Part shown: positions 15,815 through 23,922 of the stretch, piece after piece | Layout: each line of letters begins with the position of its first letter | How positions within the stretch are numbered: the first letter of the stretch is position 1 | DNA from: an uncultured Oscillospiraceae bacterium | GTDB taxonomy: Bacteria; Bacillota; Clostridia; Oscillospirales; Oscillospiraceae | Direction: 5' to 3' | Length of the DNA stretch: 64,000 nt | NCBI GenBank assembly: GCA_934597175.1 | Contig: CAKTQR010000003.1 | Coordinates: forward strand, 1 to 64,000 | Notes under the pieces: generated by a model | Database searches by the model: none | Seen by the model: the letters and a program-made list of their open reading frames with translations, nothing else | What the model was told of the DNA's origin: nothing | Made by a program: the position numbers and the translations under genes

Positions 15815-16690
15815 TTATTTCTTCTCCTTTACCCACCTTATTATATAGTCTGCGAATTTGCGGGTGGCGGGGCTTTGGCTGCTGGTTTCGCCGATGGCAA
15901 GGCCGATGGTGCGCTTTGACGGCGGGACAAGCTCCTTGACCACGACATTGTCGTGCCGCCCACGCAGCAGCAGCTCCGGCATTATCGACACGCCCAAACC
16001 CTGCTCGACCATGGCGATTATCGCATAGTCGTCCTTCGTCGAAAACTTGATATTCGGCTTTATCCCCGCCGCACTCAGCGCCTTGTTGGCATCGTGGTTT
16101 GAGGTCTCCAGCAGCGTTATGAACGCCTCGGTCTCGCACTCGACGAGCGGAAACTTCGGGTAGGACGCAAACTTGTGGTCAGGCGGCAGGATGGCGAGCA
16201 GCCGGTCCTCCATGAGCGCAATGCACTCGCAGTTGAGGCTCGACGGCAGGTTTACAAAGCCAAGATCGACGCTGCCCTCAATGAGCCACTTTTCGACATC
16301 GTGGTAGTCGCCGTTTAATAGCTTTATGTCCACATTCGGGAAGTCTCGCTGAAACTCCTTGATGACGCCCGGCAGCCAGTGGACGGCGACGGAGGTGAAC
16401 GCACCGATGCGCACCGTGCCGAAGTCGAGCCCTCGGATGGCGGACACGGTCTGTTTGAGCTGCTCGTAGTAGTTGAGCATGCCTCGCACGGACGGCATTA
16501 TCCGCTGCCCGTCGTCGGTTAATTTTACGCCAGCCCTCGACCGGGTGAGGATGGCAAAGCCGAACTGCTCCTCGAGCGAATTTATCGTGTGGCTGACCGC
16601 CGACTGCGTGCAGCCGAGCGCTTCGGCGGCCTTTGTGAGGCTGCCCAGCTCGCACACCTTGGCGAGCGTCTCGAATTTTGAAATGCTCAT
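15815..16690 (-). CDS. LysR-family transcriptional regulator
   Basis: A 291-residue regulator with the LysR N-terminal winged helix (KVCELGSLTKAAEALGCTQS, then AVSHTINSLEEQFG) and a C-terminal periplasmic-binding-protein-like effector domain (from about residue 90; FGTVRIGAFTSVAVHWLPG). It is divergent from the PutP-type symporter across a gap containing ATGAATTTTATTCA sites, so it probably controls itself and the symporter. The effector is unknown, but a substrate of the symporter is a natural guess. Confidence 0.92.
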   Translation of the reverse strand: MSISKFETLAKVCELGSLTKAAEALGCTQSAVSHTINSLEEQFGFAILTRSRAGVKLTDDGQRIMPSVRGMLNYYEQLKQTVSAIRGLDFGTVRIGAFTSVAVHWLPGVIKEFQRDFPNVDIKLLNGDYHDVEKWLIEGSVDLGFVNLPSSLNCECIALMEDRLLAILPPDHKFASYPKFPLVECETEAFITLLETSNHDANKALSAAGIKPNIKFSTKDDYAIIAMVEQGLGVSIMPELLLRGRHDNVVVKELVPPSKRTIGLAIGETSSQSPATRKFADYIIRWVKEKK

Positions 16691-16711
16691 GGGCGCTCCT
16701 TTCTATATTAC

Positions 16712-16939
16712 ATGAATTTTATTCACGCTTCAAAACACGCCACATTTTTTGTGAAGCGCAGCTTCACGAAAAATCTCGCTACGCTCGTCAAAAAGCCTTA
16801 ACAGGCGTTTTTGATGGCTATAATCCAACTTGAGGCGGGACCTTGTCCCCCTCACACTCCCCCTGCTGCGTATTGGAGTTCACCCGTTGCGTTTATTTTT
16901 CCTAGCTCTTTGACGGTCTAACATGAATTTTATTCATGT
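16712..16939. promoter_or_regulatory. Paired ATGAATTTTATTCA operators between lysR and symporter
   Basis: ATGAATTTTATTCAC at 16712 lies just upstream of the lysR start. The longer inverted repeat ACATGAAT-TTT-ATTCATGT at 16921-16939 lies about 80 bp before the symporter -35, followed by a half site TGCATGAA. The central motif fits a T-N11-A LysR box. Confidence 0.6.
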
Positions 16940-17017
16940 TTGCATGAACAATATTAAGCACGATAATAATATACCGCAAAAAATCAAAAAATCAAGGAAA
17001 AATCGAAAAATTCACCC

Positions 17018-17046
17018 TTGCGGGGACAAATTTGCGTCTGTATAAT
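17018..17046 (+). promoter_or_regulatory. Promoter of the symporter gene
   Basis: TTGCGG (17018-17023), 17-bp spacer, TATAAT (17041-17046); start codon 33 bp downstream with GAGAGAGGT as SD. Confidence 0.8.
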
Positions 17047-17078
17047 GCAAATATATTTTTCGAGAGAGGTCCACAAAC

Positions 17079-18587
17079 ATGAACGCAGAAATTATTGTAT
17101 TCCTCGGATACTTCGTTATCCTGTTTTTCGTCGGTCTGATTTTCTTCTTCAACGGCAGCAATAAGAATCAGAGCGACTACTTCCTCGGCGGACGCTCCAT
17201 GGGACCGTGGGTCACCGCAATGAGCGCTCAGGCGTCTGATATGTCGGCGTGGCTGCTCATGGGTCTGCCCGGCTCGATCCTCGCTTTCGGCTTCGGTCAG
17301 ATCTGGATAGGCATCGGCCTTGCGCTGGGCACGGCGGCTAACTGGATCTTCTGCGCAAAGAGACTGCGCAAGCTGTCGGTTGCCGCAAACGACGCCATCA
17401 CCGTTCCCCAGTACCTCACCAACCGCTTTGCCTCGCAGAAAAAGACCCTGCAGGTCATCTGCGCAGTTATATTCCTCATCGCCTTCACCGTGTATGTCGC
17501 ATCTGCACTGGTCGCCGGCACCTCCGTGTTCGTGAGCCTGTTCCCCGACATCTCGCAGAGCACCGCAATGCTCATCTACACGCTCATCATCATCGGCTAC
17601 ACCTTCCTCGGCGGCTTCAAGGCCGTCTGCTGGACTGACTTCTTCCAGGGCATTTTGATGCTCGTTGCCCTGCTGGCCGTCCCCATCATCGTAAGAGCCA
17701 CCCAGACGCTCGATGTCAGCGCACTTCAGAATGTTTACCAGTACACCGACGCATCCGGCGCAGTCGTGACCTGCGACTTCGGTGCGGGTCTGTTCTCGGC
17801 CTCGTGGAAGGACATCGTCTCCGGCCTCGGCTGGGGTCTCGGCTACTTCGGCATGCCCCATATCATCGTACGCTTCATGTCCATCGAAAAGCCCTCGATG
17901 ATAAAGAAAAGCTCCATCGTCGCCATCATCTGGGTCGTGCTGTCGATTGGTGCGGCCTGCCTCATGGCCTACTATGCAAGAATGATCGTCGCAGAGGAGC
18001 TGCTGACCGTCGGCGCACAGAAGACCGTGTTCATCGTGCTGGCACGCCGTCTCTTCCCCGCAGGCATAGCAGGTCTGCTTCTTGCCGCCATCATGGCAGC
18101 GTCTATCTCCACGGCAGACTCGCAGCTGCTCGTTGCATCCAGCTCCTTCACCTCCGACCTGTATCAGCCCCTTATCCGCAAGAACGCAAGCGACCGTGAG
18201 GTCCTTTGGGTCGGCAGAATTGCCGTTGTGGTCATCTCCGTCGTCGCATATTTTATCGCCTCCTCCAAGGGTGCAGGCGCACAGGCGCTCATGAACATGG
18301 TCGAGAACGCATGGGGCATCTTCGGCTCGGCGTTCGGTCCTGTCATCCTGCTGTCGCTGTTCTGGAGAAGGTTCAACTACACCGGCGCATGTGTCGGCGT
18401 TGTCGTCGGCGCAGTGGTCGATATCGTTTGGCTCATGTGCCTGTCGTCGACCGGCATCTACGAGATAGTCCCGGGCTTCATCTGCGGCGGTGCTGCAGCT
18501 ATCGTTGCGACCCTCGCAACCAAAGCCCCCTCCAAGGAAGTCACCGACATATTCGATCTCGCCTCCGCCCCCGACTTTGGAGAATGA
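17079..18587 (+). CDS. putP: Sodium:solute symporter, PutP (sodium/proline) type
   Basis: A 502-residue inner-membrane protein of the SSS family (12-13 helices) that takes up proline or a related solute with Na+. Diagnostic segments are DYFLGGRSMGPWVTAMSAQA (about 30-50), SDMSAWLLMGLPG, and the Na+-site helix ISTADSQLLVASSSFTSD near residue 345. Length and order match PutP throughout. It is monocistronic, with a strong promoter and a divergent LysR gene. Assignment to proline rather than another solute is by overall resemblance only. A long open frame on the opposite strand here is a codon-bias shadow. Confidence 0.9.
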   Translation: MNAEIIVFLGYFVILFFVGLIFFFNGSNKNQSDYFLGGRSMGPWVTAMSAQASDMSAWLLMGLPGSILAFGFGQIWIGIGLALGTAANWIFCAKRLRKLSVAANDAITVPQYLTNRFASQKKTLQVICAVIFLIAFTVYVASALVAGTSVFVSLFPDISQSTAMLIYTLIIIGYTFLGGFKAVCWTDFFQGILMLVALLAVPIIVRATQTLDVSALQNVYQYTDASGAVVTCDFGAGLFSASWKDIVSGLGWGLGYFGMPHIIVRFMSIEKPSMIKKSSIVAIIWVVLSIGAACLMAYYARMIVAEELLTVGAQKTVFIVLARRLFPAGIAGLLLAAIMAASISTADSQLLVASSSFTSDLYQPLIRKNASDREVLWVGRIAVVVISVVAYFIASSKGAGAQALMNMVENAWGIFGSAFGPVILLSLFWRRFNYTGACVGVVVGAVVDIVWLMCLSSTGIYEIVPGFICGGAAAIVATLATKAPSKEVTDIFDLASAPDFGE

Positions 18588-18589
18588 TC

Positions 18590-18690
18590 TGACGGGCTCA
18601 TTTCCGCCCATACTGCGTTAAAGCCCTAGGAAATACACGCAGGTATTCCCGTCTGCCTTCGCCTTGTCTGGACGAAAATAATCACCGTCA
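18590..18690 (-). repeat. Family B stem-loop repeat, copy 4 (reverse)
   Basis: Read on the minus strand: TGACGG and CCGTCA outer arms, TTTTCGTCCAGACAAGG, an inner hairpin GGGAATAC-CTGC-GTGTATTTCC, then CTAGGGCTTTAACG and CAGTATGGGCGGAAATGAGC. The last two blocks match copy 1. It starts 3 bp after the symporter stop codon. Confidence 0.6.
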
Positions 18691-18702
18691 TAATATAAAA
18701 GC

Positions 18703-18733
18703 AAAAGACCGGCTCTCCGCCGGTCTTTTGTTT
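18703..18733 (+). terminator. Terminator downstream of the symporter
   Basis: AAAAGACCGGC-TCTCC-GCCGGTCTTTT followed by GTTTT. Confidence 0.85.
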
Positions 18734-18764
18734 TGCAACGATAGGTCGATGGGTGAGCTACCAT

Positions 18765-19140
18765 ATATTAACTTTTCTTTGTTTCGCCAAAGAAAAGTTA
18801 CAAAAGAAACGCGACCAAAGGCGTTTAACCACCCTTTGGAATCCCGGTACGGGGTATCGGTGCACCGGCCGATTTGACTGCGGAGGTTTAACATAGTGCG
18901 AGAAGTTTGCGGTGCGCCCCATTAAACGAACTGCGTCGGTTAGGCAGGTGCGAGAAGCTTTCGGTGCGTCCGTTTAACGGACTGCGTCGGTTAGGCAGGT
19001 GCGAATAGCTTGCAGTGCACCGATAGGTTGATGGACAGGCTAAACTCTAAGGTGCACCCACCGGTCGGGCTGGTGCAGTATCGAATAGCAAATGCGTTGA
19101 TGCGTATTGAAAAACCGGTCGGGCGGACGCAAAAACGATA
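18765..19140 (+). repeat. Family A dispersed repeat, copy 6
   Basis: Palindrome at 18769-18800; CAAAAGAAACGCGACCAAAG; core CCACCCTTTGGAATCCCGG at 18829; GACTGCGGAGGTTTAACATAG. Then there are three tandem variants of TGCGTCGGTTAGGCAGGTGCGA-like sequence, the GCACCGATAGGTTGATGG block, and two ACCGGTCGGGC units. The next gene's promoter begins immediately after. Confidence 0.8.
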
Positions 19141-19170
19141 AGCTGAAGCGTTGAAATGAAACTGAAATGT

Positions 19171-19199
19171 TGACGCTGAGGCTGAGCTATGATATAATA
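19171..19199 (+). promoter_or_regulatory. Promoter of the CNNM pair
   Basis: TTGACG (19171-19176), 17-bp spacer, TATAAT (19194-19199). Confidence 0.85.
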
Positions 19200-19234
19200 T
19201 GTGAACTTTATTATTAGGAGTGTGTTAGTCCGAA

Positions 19235-20506
19235 ATGGATGACGGCAGTCGATTGTCGCTGATAATCGTAATTGTTCTTTTAATGTGCGCCGCTTATTTT
19301 GCGGTTGCGGAAACGGCGTTCGCCTCGGTGTCTCGGGTCAGGATAAAAGTCCGTGCCGAAAAGGGCGAGGCCAAGGCCCTTCAGGCGCTCGAAGTTCTCG
19401 ATAACTTCGACCGTGCCATCAGCAGTATTCTCATTTGTACAAACATCGTGCACATCGCCGCTGCGAGCATCGTCACGGTCAATGTCACCCGCATCTGGGG
19501 ACTGAGCGCCGTTACCCTGAGCACGATCATCATGACCATCGTGGTCTTTTTCGTGGGCGAAATGCTCCCGAAAAGCATTGCTAAAAAATACAGCGAGCGA
19601 CTGTCTCTGGCAGTTGCCGGATCGCTGTGCTTTTTTATGCGCATTTTGCGGCCGATCTCGGCCGTCCTGTCGGCGATCGGTAACTTTGCCGCCCGTTTCG
19701 TGAAGGCCGACCCCGAGATATCCGTCACCGAGGACGAGATATACGACATCATCGAGGATATGACCGAGGACGGCAGCCTCGGCGAGGAGCGAGGCGAGCT
19801 CATCTCCTCTGCGCTCCAGTTCGGCGAGACGACCGTTGAGAGCATCCTTACCTCCCGTGTCGACCTTGCGGCGGTCGATGTCGAGGATTCGCCCGAGGAG
19901 GTGCTGGCTTACATCCGTGAGCAGAAGCACAGCCGCCTGCCGGTCTACGACGGCAGCATCGACAATGTCATCGGCATTTTGTCGATTCGCAAGTACATAA
20001 AGGCCTACCTGCGTGAGGGTGAAAATGTTGACCTTCGTGGTCTTTTGGACGAGGCGTATTTCGTACATCAGAGCACGAATATCGACGACCTGCTGCCGGT
20101 GATGAGCAAAAAGCGGCTCAACATGGCGATAGTCACCGATAACTACGGCGGCACGCTCGGTATAGTCACCGTGGAGGATATCCTCGAGGAGCTCGTGGGC
20201 GAGATCTGGGACGAGGACGACGAAGTCGAGGAGCCGTATGTTGCCCTCGACGACGGCAGCTGGGACTGCGACGCCGAGATGAATGTCGTCGATGTGTTCG
20301 AGCTTCTGGAGTTCGACGACCCCGAGGAGGACGACGAGTTTACAAACAAACTCCTCGGTGAGTGGGCGTATGAGCAGTTCGCCGCCATCCCGACGGTCGG
20401 CGCAAGCTTTGATTACCACGGCATACGGGTCACCGTGTGCCAGATGCAGCATAACCGCATACTGCGGCTGAATGTCCGCAGGACGCAGGGAGGTGACGAG
20501 CAGTGA
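19235..20506 (+). CDS. CNNM/CorC-family membrane protein with CBS domains (first of tandem pair)
   Basis: A 423-residue protein of the DUF21-CBS-CorC_HlyC family (CNNM relatives), thought to move or regulate Mg2+/divalent cations. The N-terminal CNNM membrane domain spans about residues 1-150 (FVGEMLPKSIAKKYSERLSL is diagnostic). A CBS pair covers about 195-315 (SRLPVYDGSIDNVIGIL, then MAIVTDNYGGTLGIVTVEDI). An acidic linker and a C-terminal CorC_HlyC domain from about 340 follow. It overlaps the second paralogue by 4 nt. Older annotation as 'hemolysin' is historical and not supported here. Confidence 0.9.
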   Translation: MDDGSRLSLIIVIVLLMCAAYFAVAETAFASVSRVRIKVRAEKGEAKALQALEVLDNFDRAISSILICTNIVHIAAASIVTVNVTRIWGLSAVTLSTIIMTIVVFFVGEMLPKSIAKKYSERLSLAVAGSLCFFMRILRPISAVLSAIGNFAARFVKADPEISVTEDEIYDIIEDMTEDGSLGEERGELISSALQFGETTVESILTSRVDLAAVDVEDSPEEVLAYIREQKHSRLPVYDGSIDNVIGILSIRKYIKAYLREGENVDLRGLLDEAYFVHQSTNIDDLLPVMSKKRLNMAIVTDNYGGTLGIVTVEDILEELVGEIWDEDDEVEEPYVALDDGSWDCDAEMNVVDVFELLEFDDPEEDDEFTNKLLGEWAYEQFAAIPTVGASFDYHGIRVTVCQMQHNRILRLNVRRTQGGDEQ

Positions 20507-21765
20507 TATACCTTTGCTTAGCCGGCCTTGTCCTGTGCATTATCGGCTCGAACTACTTTTCCTCGTCCGAGATGGCGTACTCCAGCTGCAACCGCCTGCG
20601 CCTTGAAAGCGCCCGTGACGGCGGCTCGAAGCGGGCGGCGATAGCGGTCAAGATAATCGACCGCTTTGACGACACACTCTCGGCGATTCTCATCGGCAAC
20701 AACCTCGTGAACATCGCAGCGTCGTCGATAGGCTCGGTGCTCGTGATACTCATTGCCGGCGACGACAAGTACGCTTGGGTGTCCACCGTGGTCATCACGG
20801 TGCTGGTCATCATTTTCGGCGAGACGATGCCGAAGATAGTCGCAAAAAACAGCGCAAACCGCATTGCACTCAGCCACGCTTATTTTGTCCGTGGCCTGAC
20901 GATAATTTTGAAGCCGCTCATCTGGCTCGTCGTGGGGCTCGTGAAGCTCCTGACCTCCGGCCTCAAGGGCGAGGAAGCAGGCAGCGACGAGGAAGCGGCG
21001 GCGATGGAGTTATCATCCATCATCGAGACCGCCGAGGACGAGGATGTCCTTGACGAGGACCGCTCGGAGCTTGTGCAGGCGGCGATAGATTTCTCCGATG
21101 TCATGGCGTCCGAGGTCATGACCGCCCGTGTCGATGTCGTGGCTCTCGACATTGACGACGACTGGAACGAGCAGCTTGCCACGATCGACTCTGCTCCCTA
21201 TTCACGCATCCCCGTGTACGAGGACAGCATCGATAATGTCATCGGCGTTTTGTATCTCAACCACTTTTTGAAGGCACTCACGGACGAGAAAAATCCCGAC
21301 ATCCGCAGCATGCTGATGCCGACCTGCTATGTGTACAAGACGATGAAAATGCCGGCCGTGCTCAATGAGCTGCGCCGAGCAAAGCAGCACCTCGCTATCG
21401 TCACCGACGAGTACGGCGGTACCTTAGGCGTGCTGTCGATGGAGGATGTCTTAGAGCAGCTCGTCGGCGATATATGGGACGACACCGATGAGGTCGAGGA
21501 GGAGATCGTTGAGCGCCCCGACGGGCAGTACGAGCTCGACGGCGACATGGTCATCTCCGATTTTCTCGAGCTTGTGGGCATCAAGGAAAAGGACTTCGAC
21601 GCCGAGAGCGAGACCGTCGGCGGCTGGACGATTGAAATGTTCGGCGCATTTCCCCATCCCGGCGACAGCTTTGAATACGAGAACATGTCCGTGACCGTCC
21701 TCGAAATGGACGGCCTGCGAGTCGAAAAAGTTTTGGTAAAACTAAAACCTCAAGATGAAGAATAA
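20503..21765 (+). CDS. CNNM/CorC-family membrane protein (second of tandem pair)
   Basis: A 420-residue paralogue of the preceding gene with the same order: CNNM membrane domain (SSEMAYSSCNRLRLESA near residue 20; IFGETMPKIVAKNSANR near 105), CBS pair (SRIPVYEDSIDNVIGVL, then LAIVTDEYGGTLGVLSMED), and CorC_HlyC tail. GTG 20503 has GGGAGGTGACGAGCA upstream and forms a GTGA overlap with the first gene, so the two are translationally coupled and probably form a hetero-oligomeric transporter or share regulation. Confidence 0.9.
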   Translation: MIYLCLAGLVLCIIGSNYFSSSEMAYSSCNRLRLESARDGGSKRAAIAVKIIDRFDDTLSAILIGNNLVNIAASSIGSVLVILIAGDDKYAWVSTVVITVLVIIFGETMPKIVAKNSANRIALSHAYFVRGLTIILKPLIWLVVGLVKLLTSGLKGEEAGSDEEAAAMELSSIIETAEDEDVLDEDRSELVQAAIDFSDVMASEVMTARVDVVALDIDDDWNEQLATIDSAPYSRIPVYEDSIDNVIGVLYLNHFLKALTDEKNPDIRSMLMPTCYVYKTMKMPAVLNELRRAKQHLAIVTDEYGGTLGVLSMEDVLEQLVGDIWDDTDEVEEEIVERPDGQYELDGDMVISDFLELVGIKEKDFDAESETVGGWTIEMFGAFPHPGDSFEYENMSVTVLEMDGLRVEKVLVKLKPQDEE

Positions 21766-21769
21766 AGCT

Positions 21770-21797
21770 AAGGCTGCACTTTCGTGCAGCCTTTTGC
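21770..21797 (+). terminator. Terminator of the CNNM operon
   Basis: AAGGCTGCAC-TTTC-GTGCAGCCTTTTGC, 5 bp after the stop codon. Confidence 0.88.
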
Positions 21798-21899
21798 TTT
21801 ATTCGGTTAAGTTTGCTGTTGCAAGTTAAGTTTGCCCTAACGGGCAAGTGAAGTTAGCGGCTTTGCCGCTAGTGAAGTTTCAATTCGCATTGAAGATAT

Positions 21900-22175
21900 A
21901 TTTTGTTGTTATTGCATCAGCCCGACCGGTAAGTGCATGCTAAAGTCAAATCCGTACATCAACCTATCGGTACACTGCAAGCTACTCGTACCTGCCTGAC
22001 TGACGCAGTTCGTTAAACAGGCGCAGTAAAGACTACTCGCAGAGGATTAAACCTCCGCAGTCCGGTAGACCGGTGCACCGATTCCCCGTACCGGGATTCC
22101 AAAGGGTGGTTAAACGCCTTTGGTCGCGTTTCTTTTGTAACTTTTCTTTGGCGAAACAAAGAAAAGTTAATAATT
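21900..22175 (-). repeat. Family A dispersed repeat, copy 7 (reverse)
   Basis: The full reverse complement layout is present: distal block (AGCCCGACCGGTAAGTGCATG, TACATCAACCTATCGGTAC), TTAAACCTCCGCAGT, core ending AAAGGGTGG at 22109, CGCCTTTGGTCGCGTTTC, and palindrome at 22138-22169. It precedes the 3' end of the leftward gene at 22186. Confidence 0.8.
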
Positions 22176-22185
22176 GGTAATTCGC

Positions 22186-22620
22186 TCATGCCTTGGCGAG
22201 AGCCCTGTTGGGGCGGTCACGGGCGATGAGGAATGCAAACACTGCGATGAAGTTGAGGAACAGTCCGAGTATCGGCCAGAGCAACTTGTTCATGCCCTCT
22301 TTGACTGCGTTTTTGTACAGCCATGCAACGACATTGAACCAGTAAGTTAGCACGAGCACGACCCAGATGACGCCGAGACCGCCGATGATGGCGTAGTTTT
22401 TGGCGTCGAGCGGAGTTATCTTGCTCTCAACGATTTTTTCTGCCTGGTGTTTGTCGAGCTCGGCCTGCTGTACCTGCTGACGGGCGGCGGAAGCGTCGCT
22501 TATCTGCTGGGACAGGCTGAGGGGGATGGTGATAGCGGTGACGACCGCCAGAACGATAAACAGTACGAGAATGATCTTAAAGGTCTTGGCGAAATCTCTT
22601 TTCATAATATTGGCCTTCAT
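22186..22620 (-). CDS. Small membrane protein with coiled-coil loop, unknown family
   Basis: A 144-residue protein. A basic N-terminus is followed by one helix (IILVLFIVLAVVTAITIPL), a polar Gln/Ala/Glu-rich segment of about 40 residues likely to be coiled coil (RQQVQQAELDKHQAEKIVES), then two more helices (IIGGLGVIWVVLVLTYWF; LLWPILGLFLNFIAVFAFLI). ATG 22620 has GGAGGTAAGAAT before it, while longer readings begin without an SD. I recognise no family. It stands alone, with family A repeat at its 3' end. Confidence 0.65.
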   Translation of the reverse strand: MKANIMKRDFAKTFKIILVLFIVLAVVTAITIPLSLSQQISDASAARQQVQQAELDKHQAEKIVESKITPLDAKNYAIIGGLGVIWVVLVLTYWFNVVAWLYKNAVKEGMNKLLWPILGLFLNFIAVFAFLIARDRPNRALAKA

Positions 22621-22824
22621 ATTCTTACCTCCAAATTTACGACGACGAAGCCTGAGCACCCGGGTGAGAGATAGGCAATTGTTTTGTTTTTTATTGTTGG
22701 GGGGATGGAGAAGTGTAAAGATGTAATGAGACACCCAGACTTCGTCGTTCGTTTGAAAAAATTTGTCCTCCCTACCGGACAATGCCAGTATAGGAGGACT
22801 GATTAAACTTCCAATAAAACGATA

Positions 22825-23241
22825 TTAAACAATTTTTAAACGATATCCGACACCCCAAACGGTTTGGATATACTCGGGATTCGACGGGTCCTTCTCGATC
22901 TTTTCACGCAGGCGGTTTACATGCACGGCGACGGTGATGTTGTCGCCCATGCTCTCAAGCCCCCATATCATCTCGTACAGATCCTCACGGCTGAACACCT
23001 GGTTGGGGTGGCGCAGCAAAAACAGCAGCAGCTCGAACTCCTTGTTCTTGAGCGACAGCTCACGGCCGCCTATGAACGCCGTGCGTGCGTCGGAGTCCAT
23101 GACGAACGGGCCTGCGGACACGACGCTCTCGTTCTTCTTCTCGGCGGGTTTCAGGCGCTCGTACTGCGCAAGATTCGCCTTGATGCGGGCGACGAGGACG
23201 CTCGGCGAGAACGGCTTTTCGATGTAATCATCCGCACCGGC
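22825..23241 (-). pseudogene. Beheaded OmpR/PhoB-type response regulator
   Basis: This encodes the end of a receiver domain (GADDYIEKPFSPSVLVARI, including the conserved Lys of KPF) and a complete winged-helix effector domain ending VWGVGYRLKIV. Everything before GADDYI, including the phospho-accepting Asp, is missing. The frame instead runs into the antisense of a gene fragment at 23234-23355. The start is lost, so it is probably not expressed as a normal regulator, although in-frame read-through could make a DNA-binding fragment. No histidine kinase gene is nearby. Confidence 0.8.
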
Positions 23242-23355
23242 AACTATGCCGAGGTCATCATCCCCGGCAGCTACGACACCGCCTGCGGCATGAAAATGTG
23301 CTGCATCGTCGATACCGACACCATGGAGGTCTGCGGCGTTTGTTCCGTAGCTTGA
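23234..23355 (+). pseudogene. 3' fragment of a duplicate of the 95-aa gene at 23584
   Basis: The reading TGNYAEVIIPGSY, then CGMKMCCIVDTDTMEV and CSVA-stop, is homologous to the C-terminal 40 residues of the intact neighbour (TGNYAEVVLP, CGMKLCCIVDTDTMEV). Its first half is deleted at the point where it meets the truncated response regulator; GCACCGG at the seam occurs in both parental contexts. A CCCCGA/TCGGGG hairpin with a T-run (23394-23429) follows. Confidence 0.75.
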
Positions 23356-23583
23356 GCTTGAGTTGCCGTGAGCCAAAATTAAAAGCGTATTGCCCCGATG
23401 CCAAGCGGTGTCGGGGTTGATTTTTTCCTGACAGAGTTCATAGAAATGTCTAAAATATTTTAAGTTTGGTTTTAAATTTAGTTATTCCTGATTAAAAACC
23501 GGTCTGTATACTCATAGCTGTAAACAAGAGAGAAACCAACAAACTTATCTGACAATAACACATTTCATCAGGAGGAAATTAAA

Positions 23584-23871
23584 ATGAAAACCATCAAAGC
23601 TCTTAACAATATCGACCTGTTCGAAAAGTTCCTTTTCATCGTTGACACCCGTGAGGAGGACCTGCGGCGCCGTGCTGCCGAGGCCGCAGCAGCCGAGCTC
23701 GGCTGCCCCTGCGGAGCGACAGTCAACGCCGTGAGGCTTTTTTCCGACTGCACCGGTAACTACGCCGAGGTCGTGCTCCCGACAAACCGCGAGTACAGCT
23801 GCGGCATGAAGCTTTGCTGCATCGTCGACACCGACACCATGGAGGTCCGTGGCATCTGCCCTGTTGACTGA
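23584..23871 (+). CDS. Cysteine-rich small protein, unknown family
   Basis: A 95-residue protein with a helical N-terminal half (RREEDLRRR-like charged stretch, then AAEAAAAELG) and a Cys-rich C-terminal half: GCPCGA, DCTGNY, SCGMKLCC and a final GICPVD. Seven Cys residues in 55 positions suggest metal binding or disulfides. The SD AGGAGG precedes ATG, and a strong terminator follows. A truncated duplicate lies 350 bp upstream, so it was once a tandem pair. I do not recognise the family. Confidence 0.7.
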   Translation: MKTIKALNNIDLFEKFLFIVDTREEDLRRRAAEAAAAELGCPCGATVNAVRLFSDCTGNYAEVVLPTNREYSCGMKLCCIVDTDTMEVRGICPVD

Positions 23872-23889
23872 GTTAAACAAACATGACAA

Positions 23890-23921
23890 AAGCCCTGCGG
23901 CGTGGCCGCAGGGCTTAAAAT
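23890..23921. terminator. Terminator between convergent genes
   Basis: AAGCCCTGCGGC-GTG-GCCGCAGGGCTT, with A/T runs on both sides. Confidence 0.88.
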
Positions 23922-23922
23922 T

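Noticed and set aside
16992..18611. 539-codon open frame on the minus strand opposite the symporter gene
   Set aside because: It mirrors the putP frame, has low-complexity Asp/Gly/Cys-rich composition without domains, and runs through the symporter promoter; a codon-bias shadow.
19280..20452. 390-codon open frame on the minus strand opposite the first CNNM gene
   Set aside because: Antisense shadow of a well-conserved gene; no SD or recognisable domain.
22825..23376. Functional 183-residue regulator starting at 23376
   Set aside because: The first ~45 residues are antisense translation of a conserved gene fragment, and there is no SD; treated as a deletion chimera.
23584..23871. Ferredoxin assignment for the Cys-rich 95-aa protein
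   Set aside because: Cys spacing does not match CxxCxxCxxxCP or other standard iron-sulfur motifs.
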